Notes: generated from the sequence alone by a model not told the origin. Shown: positions 1 through 11,947, numbered from the stretch's first letter. The stretch: DNA of 64,000 bases from Effrenium voratum (GCA_963377175.1 CAUJNA010000857.1:313501-377500); one strand, 5' to 3'. Translations and numbers: made by a program.

Positions 1-1365
1 CAGCAAATCTTCGGCAAAGGAAAAACAACTGCAGGGGCTTGATATGTTGAATGCAATCATGTTCTTCATCAAGAGTCATTAGTTGCCATCAACATATCAA
101 ACAAGATCAGCGGCATTTGCCCAGGCACACGTCTCTGGAGTGTGGAGAATACAAAAATCCGAACAAATCAGACCGCTGACGCTGTTGTTTGAAGGTGGGA
201 CGCTCTCTTTCTGGGGTCCGGGGTGTTCCAAACATGGCGGCGGGATGCCCACAAAGCCGCCATGCGGATGACCTCCACTTCTCGGCAGCAGCCTTTGCTT
301 TTCCATATGGTACTGCTTGATGAGAAACGAGCTAGCTTGGAATCTGTTTATGGGGGGGGGACTGGGCGCCCCACCATGTGATTCTACTCAGGTCCTGATT
401 TGTTTCTATGTTCTATACTGATGCAACACAAATCCATCGTTTGTTCTAGCGGTCATCGAAGGTGCTGTGTATGCCTGGCTGAGCAGCCTGGATTTATCTA
501 GATGCAGCGGTTCGCACCGACATGAAGGTGCCTTCATGTCTGACCATTAATAACACCAGTCTGCATTGGGGGCTTGATGTTTGAGGGTCAATAGCGCGTT
601 TCGGAGTGTATACCTTTGCAGGGCCTCTCAACACTTTGATGCTGCCACATGCGTTTCAGCTGCTGCATTGTTTGACCCATCGTTTAATCTTTTGCGGCTT
701 TCACAGAACAACGGGCTGGAGGAAGCTTGAACGATGGGGTTGGGCTTGGCCCAACAAACACCTGGCCGGCTTACCCATCCGTCCTCCTTTTACATGCAAC
801 TCCATGCGCGCACCCACACGCACGCACATCAACAGGGATCCGCCTACGGGCTACCATCATATACTGCCGGACGCTGGCTTGTCGCAATCACTGCCCAACA
901 TCAAAGCTGCTGGGGCCAGTCAAACTGGACGTAAAATCAACTCTTCCAACAGCTACAAAGGCGTACAAAGGTCAATGTCAGCAAATTCAACTTCATGCTG
1001 TGACACAAGATGCGGCCTGGCGGCCTTGAGTTTTGAAGGGCTATACTCCGTTCGTGACAAGCTGGGTACCGGATTATGATTGATTCGGTCAGGAAGCTAG
1101 TCTACCCAGATTCCCAGTGGGACGTTCATGTCTTAACCCACGGAACTGACCTTTGAGTTGAGCCAATGACAAGAGGAAACAGGGCTCCCTATATTTTCCC
1201 TTAAAACATCACCCCCACCAAGGGACACTCAGCTTTCATGGGCCCAAAAGGTGATGTTTAAAACCGCCCAAAAGGGAAATATAGGGGACCCTGGGAAAGC
1301 TGGATGAGAAGTGCACACACGAGGCAAGTATGCTGGACCCATGGAGGTGTATGCTGGTGGACTTA
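1..1365. other. downstream flank of the kinase gene, no supported exon
   Basis: On the minus strand this should hold the regulatory tail of the kinase (junction helix, EF hands). No exon could be supported. A short open stretch near 610-675 (minus) reads QQLKRMWQHQ but lacks a clear AG|G acceptor. Confidence 0.4.
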
Positions 1366-1514
1366 TGGGCATGGGCTTTTCAAAATCCAAATCGGTTAGC
1401 CCCCAGTGAACATCCCATTCAATCCAACCACTAAAATAGGTTCCAAAATGGGTGGTGAATTCACCTGCCCCAGAATGGGATACCAAAACGGTTTTGACTC
1501 CACAGCCATATGGA
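1366..1514. repeat. family B element
   Basis: It shares GTGAACATCCCA and TTTTGACCCACAGCCAT-type ends with the other B copies and lies inside kinase intron 9. A second partial copy of the right end follows at about 1530-1588. Confidence 0.75.
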
Positions 1515-1656
1515 GGTAATTATTGGTTTCCGGTGGTGCACCTGCCCCAGAAGGGTACCATTGATTTTGACAACCACAGCCATAAGGTATTTGTTTCCTG
1601 GCGCTTGCCGGTTTTCCTTGAACTCCAGAGCTGCGACTCGAAAGTCCAAGGCACAC

Positions 1657-1710
1657 CAGGCTCTCGGGCTTTCCAGCTGCAAACCAGCGGTGCTTCAGCG
1701 CGTCGAGGGC
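1657..1710 (-). CDS. kinase exon 10: end of the catalytic domain
   Basis: It encodes ALDALKHRWFAAGKPESL, matching the usual AxEALxHPWF end of the domain with P replaced by R. The acceptor follows an A-run (AAAG|GCC). The 3' end is uncertain; CTG|GTGTGC is the likeliest donor. Confidence 0.8.
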
Positions 1711-2351
1711 CTTTTTTTCGGAGTCTCGGCCATCCAAATCGGGTGACCCGGGGTAGTTTGGTAGTTTTGCAGTGGCTTAAACAAAATCATGCCTGGTTCC
1801 CTCTAGTTGGTGGTTTGGTGGTTAAGGGGTGGTTTCCCATCTCCCCAGCAGCAGGACATGTTTCAGTTTCCGTGCCCAATTTTCTGTACCCCTTGGTAAA
1901 CTTGCATGGGTGGTTTGGATTTGGATTTGAACCCCTGGCTTGGAGGGTAAATGGGAAACCCCGCCTTGACCACCAAACCACCGGGCTCCAAGCCACCAAT
2001 TAGAGGGAAGCCAACTAAAGGAGGCTTGGAAGCTTCTAGCGCCAAGTGAAGCAAGCTTTGATCAGCTCTTCAACAATCTAGCCATTTCTCTAGGGCACCC
2101 TATAATGTCCTTGTGGTTTCCACGGAACAAACCCGGAGCAAGGGGTACCCTGAAAACACAGACCCACATTGCAATCTCAATACCGTCATCACCACAACGT
2201 CATACTGTGCTCGTCAGATGTATCATCACTATGACTATCGCACTCACCTTCACCACCATCGTTGCCAGTATCATTCTCAGCATCCTCATCCTCGCGCATC
2301 TTCATCCTGATCCTCACCTCATCCCGATCCTGATCCTGATCATCATCGTCA

Positions 2352-2410
<59 letters not shown>

Positions 2411-5400
2411 ATCATCATCATCATCATCATCATCGTCGTCACCGTGACGATGAGCGTCCTCATCCTCATCCATATCCACGTCCCCCTCCTCCTCCTCTTC
2501 CTCCTCCCCCTCCTCCTCCTCCTCATCATCATGCTTGTCATCATCAAGCACAAAGGGCGGACAAAGAGACGTGTGCTGGAATTTGCAGGGGTGTGTGCCA
2601 AAAAAGGTGCTTTCTGCCGACATGCGGGAACGCTTAAAGTTCTTAGTTAATACAGACGGCAAAATCCTCATGAGTTCCTGAAAGATGCAAACGCCGAAAG
2701 GTCCATGCAGATGCCTCCGGAAGGCATCTTCCCTGTCCGGCCTAGTCTGCCTGACCCTTGCGATTGGTGATGCTGGATGAATGAGACAGTGACGCTACGG
2801 CCAGTTGAAGGCATGGAGCTTACTGCAAATGAGTCGGGGATGTTGGCGAACGTCAAGGTCAAAAACGAGAGCCTGTCCAAACTTCTCCTTGGTATAGTGT
2901 GGGTGTCAAAGCGCGCTGTGCCCTCATGCGTGTCTGGGTTTAATAGTTGTTCACTGCGTCCACTCAACACTTTGCTGCATGGCTGTTCTCAACATCCAGT
3001 GACTGGCACTGGTAGTACTGGGCAAGACGAAGAACAAACATAGACACAAACACACCTGGACCGGGCCTATGCATTTCTTGACTAGGTCCTCCAGTAGAGA
3101 GGTTAGAATAATTGTACCTACTTTTTTCTGTAGTCTATTTTAGTAAGGGAACCCTCCCCCAAAACGGGTAAAAGGGCGCTACTGGGGGACCTAGTCACGG
3201 CTTTTTGCATCACTGGGATCTTGTCTCAGTTCCCCTTGGGGCACGCCGAGCCCGCCCAAAGTGAAGTCTGGCTGCCTGAGAACCTTTCAAGGGAGCTAGC
3301 CGCATTCCATGGGACACCCTTTCGGTTGGTATGTGTATGGATCTGTCCTTTTTTTGAGGACCGCCCCCCCCTTTTTCTGTTGTTTTTAAAGGGAGCCAGA
3401 AGGAAAACCAGCTTTTTGTGCATCAAGCATTTGTGGGCCAGAAGAAATCCAAAGGATAGCGAGGGCCCCCCCAAATTCCTCAAGCACTCCCGTGCCGAGT
3501 GGCCGAGATCCGTTTGGAGGGGTCCATCTCCAGGCAACGCGAGATGAGGTCCTTCGCAGCCTTGGACACGGGCTCCCAAATCGGCCCATCCTGGGCGAAG
3601 TGTCGAAGCCGTTTCGGGCACAAAAGGCGAAAGCCACCCAAGGACGCAGTCTGTCAGGACGTGGCTGGGATGTCTGCTGCTGCTCCTGTGAGTGTTTGCG
3701 GCTTCTGTTTTGCTGGGTAGGTTTGCGGTTTCTGCTTTGGCTGAGTATGTTGTGTAAGTGTTGGTTTCTTCTTTTGTGTGTCGTGTGTGTGCGGGGATTG
3801 ATGGTTTGGAAGAACAAGTCAAAAAGTGAGTTTAGTCGGAAATTGTTTTGCTTGTCCTGGGATGGTCTGGGGCAGTCGCCTGGTGTCGCTTGCAGTTTAT
3901 TGTTGCAACTTTTGACTTGGGTTGAGGGTTGGGCGATTTGGATGTTAGCAAGCAAGGGCGCAGGTGGCTCAATTCGCAAGCTTCCGTGCTTGGACTGGTG
4001 ATTGAAGATGGACAAACGTAGTGTGGAAGCCCGCAACAAGCTGCAACGACTGAGTGTTGTTCTTACAGCTGGGAGAAAAAAAACACATAATTATTCACCA
4101 AGCAAAACTCGATTCACCGAAAAATAAAGGAAAAAAAACAGAAAAAAAAACTGCCTCCTTCATGGCTGAGTTCGTTCTGAACACCCCCCGGTCGGAACCG
4201 CGTCTTGCCCAATCAGACCAAGGCCAACGCACGTGGGCGTCTCTCTCTTTCTCGGGGCGTCAACTTGTAGCTTGGCTTTTGAAGGGAACCCACAAGAAAC
4301 CCAAGCCATTTAGTATAAAACCCAAGCCAAAAACTTAAGACGCACCCAAATAAAACAAAAAAGACACAGAATGCAATTGAGCCTCCAGGCTGTACTGGCC
4401 TTTTTTCACCTTCCGCAGGACATCCACATCAGTTCGGCCGTAGAAGGGAGGGCTACCGCAATGCAAGCAGTACATCAGCACACCGCAGCCCCAAACGTCC
4501 ACTTCCTTGGCGTACCTCAGACAGAGCAAAACACGAATGCATTCATTTGAGCACCTTGCGTGTGTGTTGTGTGTTGCGTGTTGTGCGTCGTGTGTTGCGT
4601 TTCATGTGTTGTTTGTTTGTGTGTTGTGTTCTGTGCTGTGTGTTATGTGTGTGTGTGTGTGATTGTCTGTGGGTGGGTGGGTGGGCGGGCGGGTGTGTGG
4701 GTGAGTGGGTGTGTGTGTGTGTGTGGAAGCATGGGAGCATGGGAGCGTGCGTGCGTTCGGGCGGGCGCATGGTTGCGCTTGCGGATGCGGGTGCGGTGCG
4801 TCTGTGTCTTTGTCCAAAGCCTGTTTTTTTGTGAACGCAAGGCAGGGCTATGGCAGGGTCGGCAGGGTCGAAAAGGCTTCAGGTAGCTTTAGGATTAGTC
4901 ATGTAAGCCATCCTTTCTACTTTCCCCTCCTTTCATTATTTGCCCTTTCTTTCTGCTCTCTGTTTCTTGCTCGCCTCGTTCTTCTTGTTGGTCTCCCTTC
5001 TTGTCATACTACGGAGTTGGGCGAGCTGCCGGTATGCACAATTCTAAACCACTATGCTTAAGCAACAGAATCATGTTTTCCTACAAGAACTTATGCTAAC
5101 CGAACATAGTATTGCTACGTACAAGTTTGCTTGTTCCCTGTGTCCTTGGAATTATGCGAGTAGTTGTCTTATGTTTCTTAAACAACCGGAGATGCGAACC
5201 GAGCCTGGACCCATAATGCCCAACCCCACTTGGACGTCCCAGCCAAACGCTGCTCCGTCCAAGTGGGTCCTAAAATGTTGCATGCATTTGCCTTGAGCTT
5301 GTCCAGCTACACAAATCAGAGAGAGGGTTGGTCCAACCGCTGATATGTTAAAACCCATGCCTCCTGTACGCTTGAGGGCGGAAGCAGGTCTGGTTGTTTT

Positions 5401-8400
5401 AACTTCACGGGGAGTTCCAGCAACATGCGAGACTGGGTGGCTTGCTGAAGTTGCGGTCGCCTCCATTGAGATGCAAGGCATACCGTTGGTTTAGGCGCCT
5501 GCAAACAGTGTAAGGATGTGTAAGGGTTATTCTGTTGGTTGGTGGACCACCGCAAGTTCCCAAGAAGTTCAAGGTTGATCCAACCCGAACAATGCTTTTT
5601 TAATATGGGGCTGTTCCCCTCCAGTGAGTCTAGATTCTCCATTAGAGAGTCCCAACCAAAAAGGGGGGGTGAGAGGTCGGGCACCCATTGCTGGGGGACC
5701 TAGGAATAGACCCCAGTGCCCCAGGTCCCAGTGGGACACCGCCCCGCCGTCTCTGCCGAGCTGCTTCCCCGCCATGACCTCGGGCGCCACGTAGAAGGCG
5801 GTGCCTACCGCGGACTTGAGCTGCTGCCCGTCCCGGCAGCGCTGCGCCAGGCCGAAGTCGATGAGCTTCAAGGGGGTCGCGTCCACACCCTTGCCCCTGT
5901 CCTCGGATTGGTTGGTCGCTTGGCTGGTTGGTTGGTTGGTCGCTTGGCTGGTTGGTTGGTTAATTGGCTGGCTGGCTGGCTGGCTGGGTGGTTGGTTGGT
6001 TGGTTGGTTGGCTGTTTGGCTGGTTGGTTGGTCGGCTGGGGTTGGCCTTGCAAGCATCTTCCAGCAACACCTCTTTTGGACAATGACAATGCCGAGCTGG
6101 CTTGCTCCAAGCCCCCTAAGGCCCTAAGCAAGAGGCCCATCACCTTTTGTAGATCTAATGGAAAAGCCATTTGTTTCCAAATCGTCTCAGGGGCGATTTG
6201 GTCACACCAAAGATCAGCCATGTGAACATGTCTGGCAGACCTGGGTTCCATTGCGGGTCCTGACTATGCAATATCTCTTGATGCCTTAAGCACCACAGGG
6301 TCATGCCTCCATTTGCTTAAGTACCCAGGAAAATACACATATGTCCAGTAGTGATAGAGTTCTTTTTAACCAACAGGGAAAACACAAACAAAAACGCTTT
6401 TCAGCAAAGGGAAGGTGCTCAACTGCTTAAGCATAATATATAGCTAACATGGGTCTGCTGGGTGAGCCTCCCTCCGCGAAATCTGCGTGGTCACTGGAAG
6501 TGAATACATGGGTCATGGTTTAGTGTTGGAACTTCTCAGCATGGCGGAGCAAAAAACTTTCAAGGAAAACCAAAAATAAACCAACCATAGGCCACCGATT
6601 CCTATTTTGACAAACGCTCAGCAATGAGTTGTCATCCGCATCCAGGCTCTCAAGACGACCAAGTCGCCAGGAGGATATAGTTCTCCGGCTTGAGATCTCG
6701 ATGAACGACATCCTGTCACCCGTCCCTGTAAAGCTATAGACAGCAGCGACTCAATCCCATATGGCCATGGGTCAAAACCCGGTACCCCCAGTGAACATCC
6801 CAATCCCCACTGAATTGTGCACCAACCCCAAAATGGTACCATTGGTTTTGACCCACAGCCATATGGACGGTCCTGAATTTGCCCCTGTCCCCCTTGAGCC
6901 ACACAGTGGTGAGCACCTCAATGATGAGAGTGGCTCGTCCCACATCTGTACAGTTCTCTTGCAGAATGTTGGGGTTGCCCATGCGATCCGCCTGCAACAA
7001 CCGCCCTCATACCCAGAGGGTCCAAGTACCTTGTGAGGATGGCTTTTGGGGGGGTCAAAAAGGGGTCTAAGTACATCCTTAGAAGGTACTTAGACCCTCT
7101 GGGATACACACAAAGAACGGTTCTGAACAAGCGCAAATCAAGCTCAGCTAAACAAGCGACAATGCCTGAGCAGGCCTCGCATGCCGGATACCCAAACCCA
7201 GGGTTTCGAAAATCAGGGCTTCTGCGGCACGGCCTGCCCAAGGATTCACAGCATGAAGACTATGTGCAACCTCAACCATCTTGGATGGCTGGATGGCTGC
7301 TCGATCGACCTCATTCAAGGCCTTGAGAGGGCAAACTGTGTCTTGTCCATTCCATTTTTTGACTACCTGGGATCCTTGTGAGGACATGAACCCCCAGTGG
7401 GTTTGGGTCCAACTTGGGGCAATCACAAATTGGGACCCTGGTCTTGACGATTGCGCAAGTTCACATGCTGTCTCCTTGCCGTGGCAGTAGGAGATGGACG
7501 AAAACACCTGCTTCCTCGGTAAAGGCAATCTTTGAGTCGGGTGGCAAAAGCAAAGAAATCAGCTTCCCCTTTTGGATAGGTGGTTTGGAGTTGTTTGGGA
7601 CGGTTTCCCGTTTTTATCCCCCTCCCCAACTTAAACCACCAATGAATGACCAATTAAGGGCTACCTAAACCAAAGCTGCTAGGGGGGGGGGGCAAACAAG
7701 AAAACTGATGCGACGGAACACAGTGGAACAGTTTGCCCGAGTTGAGAGATTCTTGGGGCACGAGACAGGGCAGTTGACTCTGACCGCAAGGCTTGCCAAA
7801 ATGAGACAAACAGAAGTAAGGACAAGTGGGAAGGACGGAATTGAGAGGGAAAGTCAGTACTTAAAGGCGGATTCTGGGCAAAGCAATCACCAGAGTGAAC
7901 AACAGAGTGACACCCATAAAGTTCGAGGACTGCTTGGTGCTAGATTGGCAACTGCAAGCCTCATGAAGAAAGCGTTGCACAGCGTTAGCCTGCTTGACTC
8001 TTGGAGCAGTATCAATGACACCACCTACAACATGAGTGCAGATTCCGATTCTCGCATAGTCCCGTCATCAAGTTGTTTGTGATGGTCATGCGGTCAATTA
8101 CAGAACATACAAGACTATTCAACAAACGCAACACAGCTGACAGCGTTCACGTTGGCACCGCCTTGCAGTTCCCTCTTGTTCTGTCCTTGTGCCTGTTGGA
8201 CCGGGGATAGCAAGCTTGGAGGCCGCAGCTTCCATCGGCAAACGACGAACAAAGGGCCACACCAACAAATTGCCATCCACTTCAAGGTGTTGGGTCATCC
8301 ATCCTTGCTAACCATCAGGAGTGAAACTTCAAGCTTGATGTTCCTTGGTAAATTTAGAGGGTCAAACTTCAAGTTTGCTGTTCCTTCCCCACATCGCAGC

Positions 8401-11400
8401 CTCGCAACCTGTGGTCGGACAACTAGGCCAGCCATTGACACGAATCTCAGTCGAAACTCGACGAACGGTCCTTCATAGGAACAAGTCGTTTACCCTGCAA
8501 GTAGGCCCCCCCCCTTCAGCTCGGCCTATAATTCGCCAAGAATATGTCACCATTTCCAAAGTCACCCAAAGTGCTAAAGTTCTAAAGTGCTAAATAATAT
8601 GTCGCCCAAAGTGCTCATATGTCACCTATCTATTCACCTAAAGTTTTGATGGATTTGCAAAACACTGCCCCTAAAATGTCATCACCCCAACTGAAAGCAG
8701 CGGAAGAACAAAAACCGGTCGAACCCCCAAACTGCACAACGTGCGCAGTCAAATACTTCTCGGGTGACCAGCTACAGCCCCTCCCAAAAGTCAAAACGCC
8801 AACTCCGAGGTCAACGCTCACAGAGCCGGGCGGGCAAAACACTGACTCTTCTACCGTGGATCCATCTTTAAAAAAAGAAAGAGGAAACAAATCGGCCGGC
8901 TCAGCGAAGCTCATGATGAGCTCATGTTTTCAAGAAGAACCATGTGCAGCAAAATGCGATGCAAAAAACAGCATGTCGGATTGGTCCTTGACCCCGCGCA
9001 TGTCCAGTTTCACTTCTTCTGAGAAGTGGGGAAAACAACGTTCTTGAACAACGCTTGAAAGTCAGGAGGTCAAGCCAACGAAGCAGCAAAACCTTAAGGA
9101 GACTTCAAGTTTCAGCCGCGTCGCATCACCTTCCGAACGATGGGCTCTGTGAGGTACTTCTCCTCCACCAAGCGATCAAAGAGCTCCCCGCCCTCGCAAA
9201 GCTCCATGACCTCGGTCGGAAGTCTTGGGCTTGTTGCCACATGAAATTGCAGCTGGGGCCAAAGGTATCCGGTGGTGGTTGGGCCTCCAACAAGAAGGGT
9301 CCAACCAAAAAGGGTCCTCCAACGAAAGGGTCGAACAAAAATCAATTCGGGGGGTGATTCTATAGCCATAGCTATGTTGAGGCTTGGAACCCGTGCACTA
9401 AAGCACCGCACACCCCATCACCCCCAGCACCTTGTCTCCTGTTTGGGGAGTCCCCTCCCTTTCCCGTTGAGAAGTGAGAATCTCCTGAAGCTTTCAGCAA
9501 TTTGGGAAACCTGGGTCGGTTCTTGATAAGAATCCGCACGGGTAGCGATGCGGTACTCGCTTCCACCACGCTTACGCAAAACACAACCTCTCCCACAAAA
9601 ATGCCTATGCGAGGCCAATTTGACTAGACGCCTCCCTACACGCGTCTCAACGCGTCTCAACACATTTAGGCCGGCGCACATCTGCACCTGTCAGGGCAAT
9701 ATAAATACACGACACGCACTTAATATTTTGGCAGCTCCACCTCGCCAGTGCTTCGCAAGCCAACCATCCCACGACAACACCCCACGCTGTTTGCCCCTTG
9801 AGAAAGCACCTGTCACGCGACAACTCAAGCTATCAACTGATCGCCTGCGCGACTGCCTACGCGAAGCCTGGGAAACAACGCTGCCCAAGTGGCCAAGTAA
9901 AGGTTGCAACGGTCCTCATACACCGCAAAGAGCCGGACGATGTTGGGATGATCCATCCTCAGATCAAATCACAGGTGCAGCAACCTCTTGCCTTGTGCAT
10001 GGCCTCAACTTGGAGTTTAAAGCGTTCGAGTGAAAGAAGTTCTCTCCGCTGAGTTGGCGCGAAGCTTGAGCTCTGATCCCATTCGGGAGACTGCAGTGCC
10101 ACACCAATGGTTCAGTGCCAGACGATATCCACTAGCGATTCAGCTCTCAAATTCCTGTTGCAATTCTGCGGGAGCTGGTTGGAATATGTTGCCACACTAC
10201 ATGTTGACGGCCTGCAAGCTCCCAGGCACCAAGGCTCTGCGCTGGGCGAAACTCGATGCCTCTTTGGAATCATCAGAATCATCAGAATCATCAGACTAAG
10301 ACCATTTTCCAACCTCCACGCGAATGAAACTGCCAATGGCTATGGATGCAGTTCCTGTTTGCTCTTGTTGGCCTTCCAGTGTTGTTGCTTCAGGATGCTC
10401 GGGGCAGGATTTGTGAGTGCTTTTGCTTGTCCTTACAAGATGGACTTCGCTTGCTCGAGTGCTTGGCTTGTCGGCTTGTGCTGCATTATCTGAACTCGTT
10501 TGTCTTGATGGCGAATGAGCTTGTCTGAATGCTTTGAGGTTAGAGGATGGCATGACATGATTGAAAGCCAACCTGTTGGTTCCGTTACTCCTGGCCAACT
10601 TGAACGGCTGTGGGGTACCTTATCAAAATTCACACTCATGTCTTCCGGCAAATCGTGCTTGGCCACTTGACCACAGGTTTCTGTCGCCGTTCCTCCCAAT
10701 TCCAAGGTAATTACTCTTGGCAAGGCCCCTTCTAAAATGGTCATGAGAAAGGGTACCGCGGTACCGATCTGCAGGATGTCTGACTACCTCCTGTTTTCCC
10801 TATCTGGAGCCAAATCGCTTCACTATGGGAACTTGCGCATAGCCTTGAAGTCAGCGCACCCACTCGACAGCCTTCATGGGAAGCGAAGCTGCAGCGGCAC
10901 GAGCTCCCTCTGGGTCAGGTTGGAAGGCAGGTGCTGCCCAACAGGACTGCAGTTATTTCCAAGAGCTTTGGGAACAAAATGAAATACCCATCCCATTTGT
11001 TAGTTTCCCTTTGGGCACAAAACAAATAAAAAACCTGTGGCTGCCATAAGTAGCACCAAGTGAAGCAAATTCCCCTCAAGCAGCGTGAGAACTGCGGCGA
11101 AGCTTCTTCTGCGTGATCTGGATCTCGCGGCGGAGATGGTCAACATTCGCCCTCGGTCGGGCTGAGCGGGTCTTTCAGCAAGACATCTATGCGTTTCTGG
11201 GTTGCTTTCTGCTCCCCTGCTAAAAGTGAATAACTGTTAGTGGTTTAATGCGGAAAACCCATTAGTTGGCAAACAGTTAAAGTCCTAACATCCAAGCAAA
11301 ATGCAACGAAGTTTCGGCGGTTCAACAGCAAGTCCAACGGCATTCAAACGGTCCCATGGGCTAATTAAGGGTTCGCCACAAACAAGGCTGAGTATCTCTC

Positions 11401-11947
11401 AGGTGCCAACGCATAACTTGTTTCACCGCCAAGTGAGGAAGCCGTGGCAAGAGAGGTTGTGCCCCTGAGAAGATAACTCTGTGCGGGTTATAGCGAAATC
11501 TCCGCCACTGCCTGAGACTGAGATCCCTCTGCAAAAGGCTGACATCTGAGCCACAATCAAAACCCAGTAGATGCGGGTATTAGTAAGGGATAGTCCCAAC
11601 CATAAATGGATGCAGCCACCTTGAAAGTTCTTTGCATCTTTCTGGGTAGACCACCCCAATACCAGGTTTTCATTGCGGCGCATCTGGGCATGGGTCAAAA
11701 TTAAACCACCAGTGGACCGCAGGTTTTAGTCCATGTTTCCACTTACCAGGGTTTCATTTTGGGCTTACCCTATGTTTGACCCACAGCCATCTTGAAAAAC
11801 CCAGCCGCCTGCAGCACCGAGCGGCACGCCGGACTTCACGATGAACTTGACCGCTCGTCGTGCCCCCGTCTCCTTGTCGCGGGCCCGCCTTACAGTGCCA
11901 AAGCCGCCCTCGCCCAGCTTCACCTTGTCGATCTCGTATCTCTCCTC
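1657..11947 (-). CDS. CDPK/CAMK-type Ser/Thr protein kinase, ten exons, both ends open
   Basis: Ten minus-strand exons join in phase into about 272 residues covering kinase subdomains I to XI. Counting from the first residue of exon 1: glycine loop GEGGFGTV (12-19), ATP lysine K34 (RAVKF), helix-C glutamate E50 (RREIQI), MDHPNI, gatekeeper M79 (VMELCEGGELF), catalytic loop VVHRDLKPEN with D125, DFG at 149-151, APE at 173-175, DVWGCGV and the DPSKRIS/HRWF motifs of subdomains X-XI. All catalytic residues are present, so the domain should be active and transfer phosphate from ATP to Ser/Thr. MELCEGGELF and the subdomain XI pattern are typical of calcium-dependent and CaM kinases. EF hands were not found; they may lie beyond position 1. 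The true start codon was not found; exon 1 begins at an acceptor. None of the nine introns requires a GT donor. Exons 2, 3, 5, 6 and 9 were found by eye from motif continuity. Confidence 0.93.
1797..2010. repeat. terminal-inverted-repeat element, family K
   Basis: The left end TTCCCTCTAGTTGGTGG is roughly mirrored by CCACCAATTAGAGGGAA on the right. Related sequence occurs near 7565-7655 and 59427-59535. Inside kinase intron 9. Confidence 0.6.
2310..2535. repeat. (CATCGT)n / (CAT)n / (CTC)n microsatellite
   Basis: Long imperfect trinucleotide and hexanucleotide runs. They produce artificial poly-Ile/Val and poly-Asp reading frames, which are not genes. Inside kinase intron 9. Confidence 0.95.
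3082..3194. repeat. family A element
   Basis: Ends CTAGGTCCTCC and GGGGGACCTAG form inverted repeats, with the conserved core GTCTATTTTAGTA. It lies within the much longer kinase intron 9. Confidence 0.9.
3504..3590 (-). CDS. kinase exon 9: subdomain X-XI linker
   Basis: It encodes WEPVSKAAKDLISRCL, then EMDPSKRIS, the DP..R motif before subdomain XI. Acceptor CCAG|GAT, donor TCG|GCCACT (GC), the same donor hexamer as exon 3. Confidence 0.92.
4383..4515 (-). CDS. kinase exon 8: subdomains IX-X
   Basis: It encodes YAKEVDVWGCGVLMYCLHCG, then SPPFYGRT and VKKGQYSLE. Acceptor TGAG|G, donor GAG|GCTCAA (GC). Confidence 0.93.
4555..4735. repeat. GT-rich microsatellite
   Basis: Imperfect GTGT, GTGTTGC and GGGT runs in kinase intron 7, next to the exon 8 acceptor. 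The Cys/Val frames it creates are not genes. Confidence 0.9.
5627..5704. repeat. family A element, divergent and truncated
   Basis: The right end GGGGGACCTAG and the AACCAAAAAGGGG block match family A; the left part is degraded. In kinase intron 7. Confidence 0.7.
5762..5901 (-). CDS. kinase exon 7: DFG to APE activation segment
   Basis: It encodes LKLIDFGLAQRC, then AVGTAFYVAPEVMAGK. The DFG aspartate and the APE motif are intact. Acceptor CGAG|GAC lies just beside a GGTT/GGCT repeat. Donor AAGCA|GCTCGG (GC) gives GKQ-YAK with exon 8. Confidence 0.95.
5910..6040. repeat. (GGTT)n/(GGCT)n tetranucleotide array
   Basis: About 130 bp of GGTTGGTTGGCT-type repeats, starting a few bases from the acceptor of kinase exon 7. 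On the transcribed strand it is CCAA/CCAG rich. Confidence 0.95.
6327..6433. repeat. family E element with both ends
   Basis: GCTTAAGTACCCAGGAAAA at the left and CTGCTTAAGC at the right are inverted, with the core CCAGTAGTGATAGA between. It lies inside kinase intron 6 and does not match its splice sites. Confidence 0.8.
6668..6712 (-). CDS. kinase exon 6: catalytic loop
   Basis: A 45-bp exon encoding DVVHRDLKPENYILL, with the catalytic aspartate of HRD and the metal-binding asparagine. Acceptor ACAG|GAT, donor CTG|GCGACT (GC). Confidence 0.95.
6757..6868. repeat. family B element, complete
   Basis: Ends ATATGGCCATGGGTCAAAA and TTTTGACCCACAGCCATAT are inverted; the core is CCCCCAGTGAACATCCCAAT. 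In kinase intron 5. Confidence 0.9.
7010..7104. repeat. inverted-repeat element
   Basis: CCCAGAGGGTCCAAGTACCT is mirrored by AGGTACTTAGACCCTCTGGG around a loop of about 50 bp. In kinase intron 5; a foldback element. Confidence 0.75.
7475..7514 (-). CDS. kinase exon 5: helix E
   Basis: A 40-bp exon encoding KQVFSSISYCHGK, the helix before the catalytic loop. Acceptor CGAG|G. The donor must be AAG|GAGACA (GA) to stay in phase with exon 6; no GT or GC site fits. Confidence 0.85.
9125..9210 (-). CDS. kinase exon 4: hinge and helix D
   Basis: It encodes VMELCEGGELFDRL and then LTEPIVRKV. MELCEGGELF is the CDPK/CaMK hinge signature. Acceptor CGAG|GTC, donor GTGAT|GCGACG (GC). Confidence 0.93.
9894..9957 (-). 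CDS. kinase exon 3: HPNI segment
   Basis: A 64-bp exon encoding MDHPNIVRLFAVYEDRCNLYL in two overlapping views (MDHPNIVRLF, then YEDRCNLYL). Acceptor TGAG|G, donor TTG|GCCACT (GC). Phase fits both neighbours. Confidence 0.9.
11107..11151 (-). CDS. kinase exon 2: helix C
   Basis: A 45-bp exon encoding ANVDHLRREIQITQ; the glutamate of RREI is the helix-C partner of the ATP lysine. Acceptor CGAG|G. The donor is either AA|GAAGCT (GA) or three bases on, AA|GCTTCG (GC). Both keep the frame and differ by one lysine. Confidence 0.8.
11208..11308. repeat. family F element
   Basis: The motif CTCCCCTGCTAAAAGTGAA and the end GTCCTAACATCCAAGCAAAA are shared with 42586-42682. On the minus strand it ends in TTTTAGCAG|GGG, acceptor-like, but here it lies within kinase intron 1. 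Confidence 0.85.
11694..11798 (-). repeat. family C element
   Basis: Ends with GGGTCAAA and TTTGACCC inverted; internal AACCCTGGTAA and ACTAAAACCTGCGG are shared with 21218, 25203 and 41453. It lies about 25 bp inside kinase intron 1 from the exon 1 donor. Confidence 0.85.
11826..11947 (-). CDS. kinase exon 1: glycine loop and ATP lysine
   Basis: It starts at acceptor CTGAG|GAG and ends GGCGT|GCCGCT, a GC donor. It encodes EERYEIDKVKLGEGGFGTV and RAVKFIVKSG. The frame upstream has a stop and no ATG, so this is an internal exon. A family A element ends 34 bp upstream. Confidence 0.9.

Noticed and set aside
2189..2671. Poly-aspartate and poly-isoleucine proteins
   Set aside because: Trinucleotide repeat artefact.
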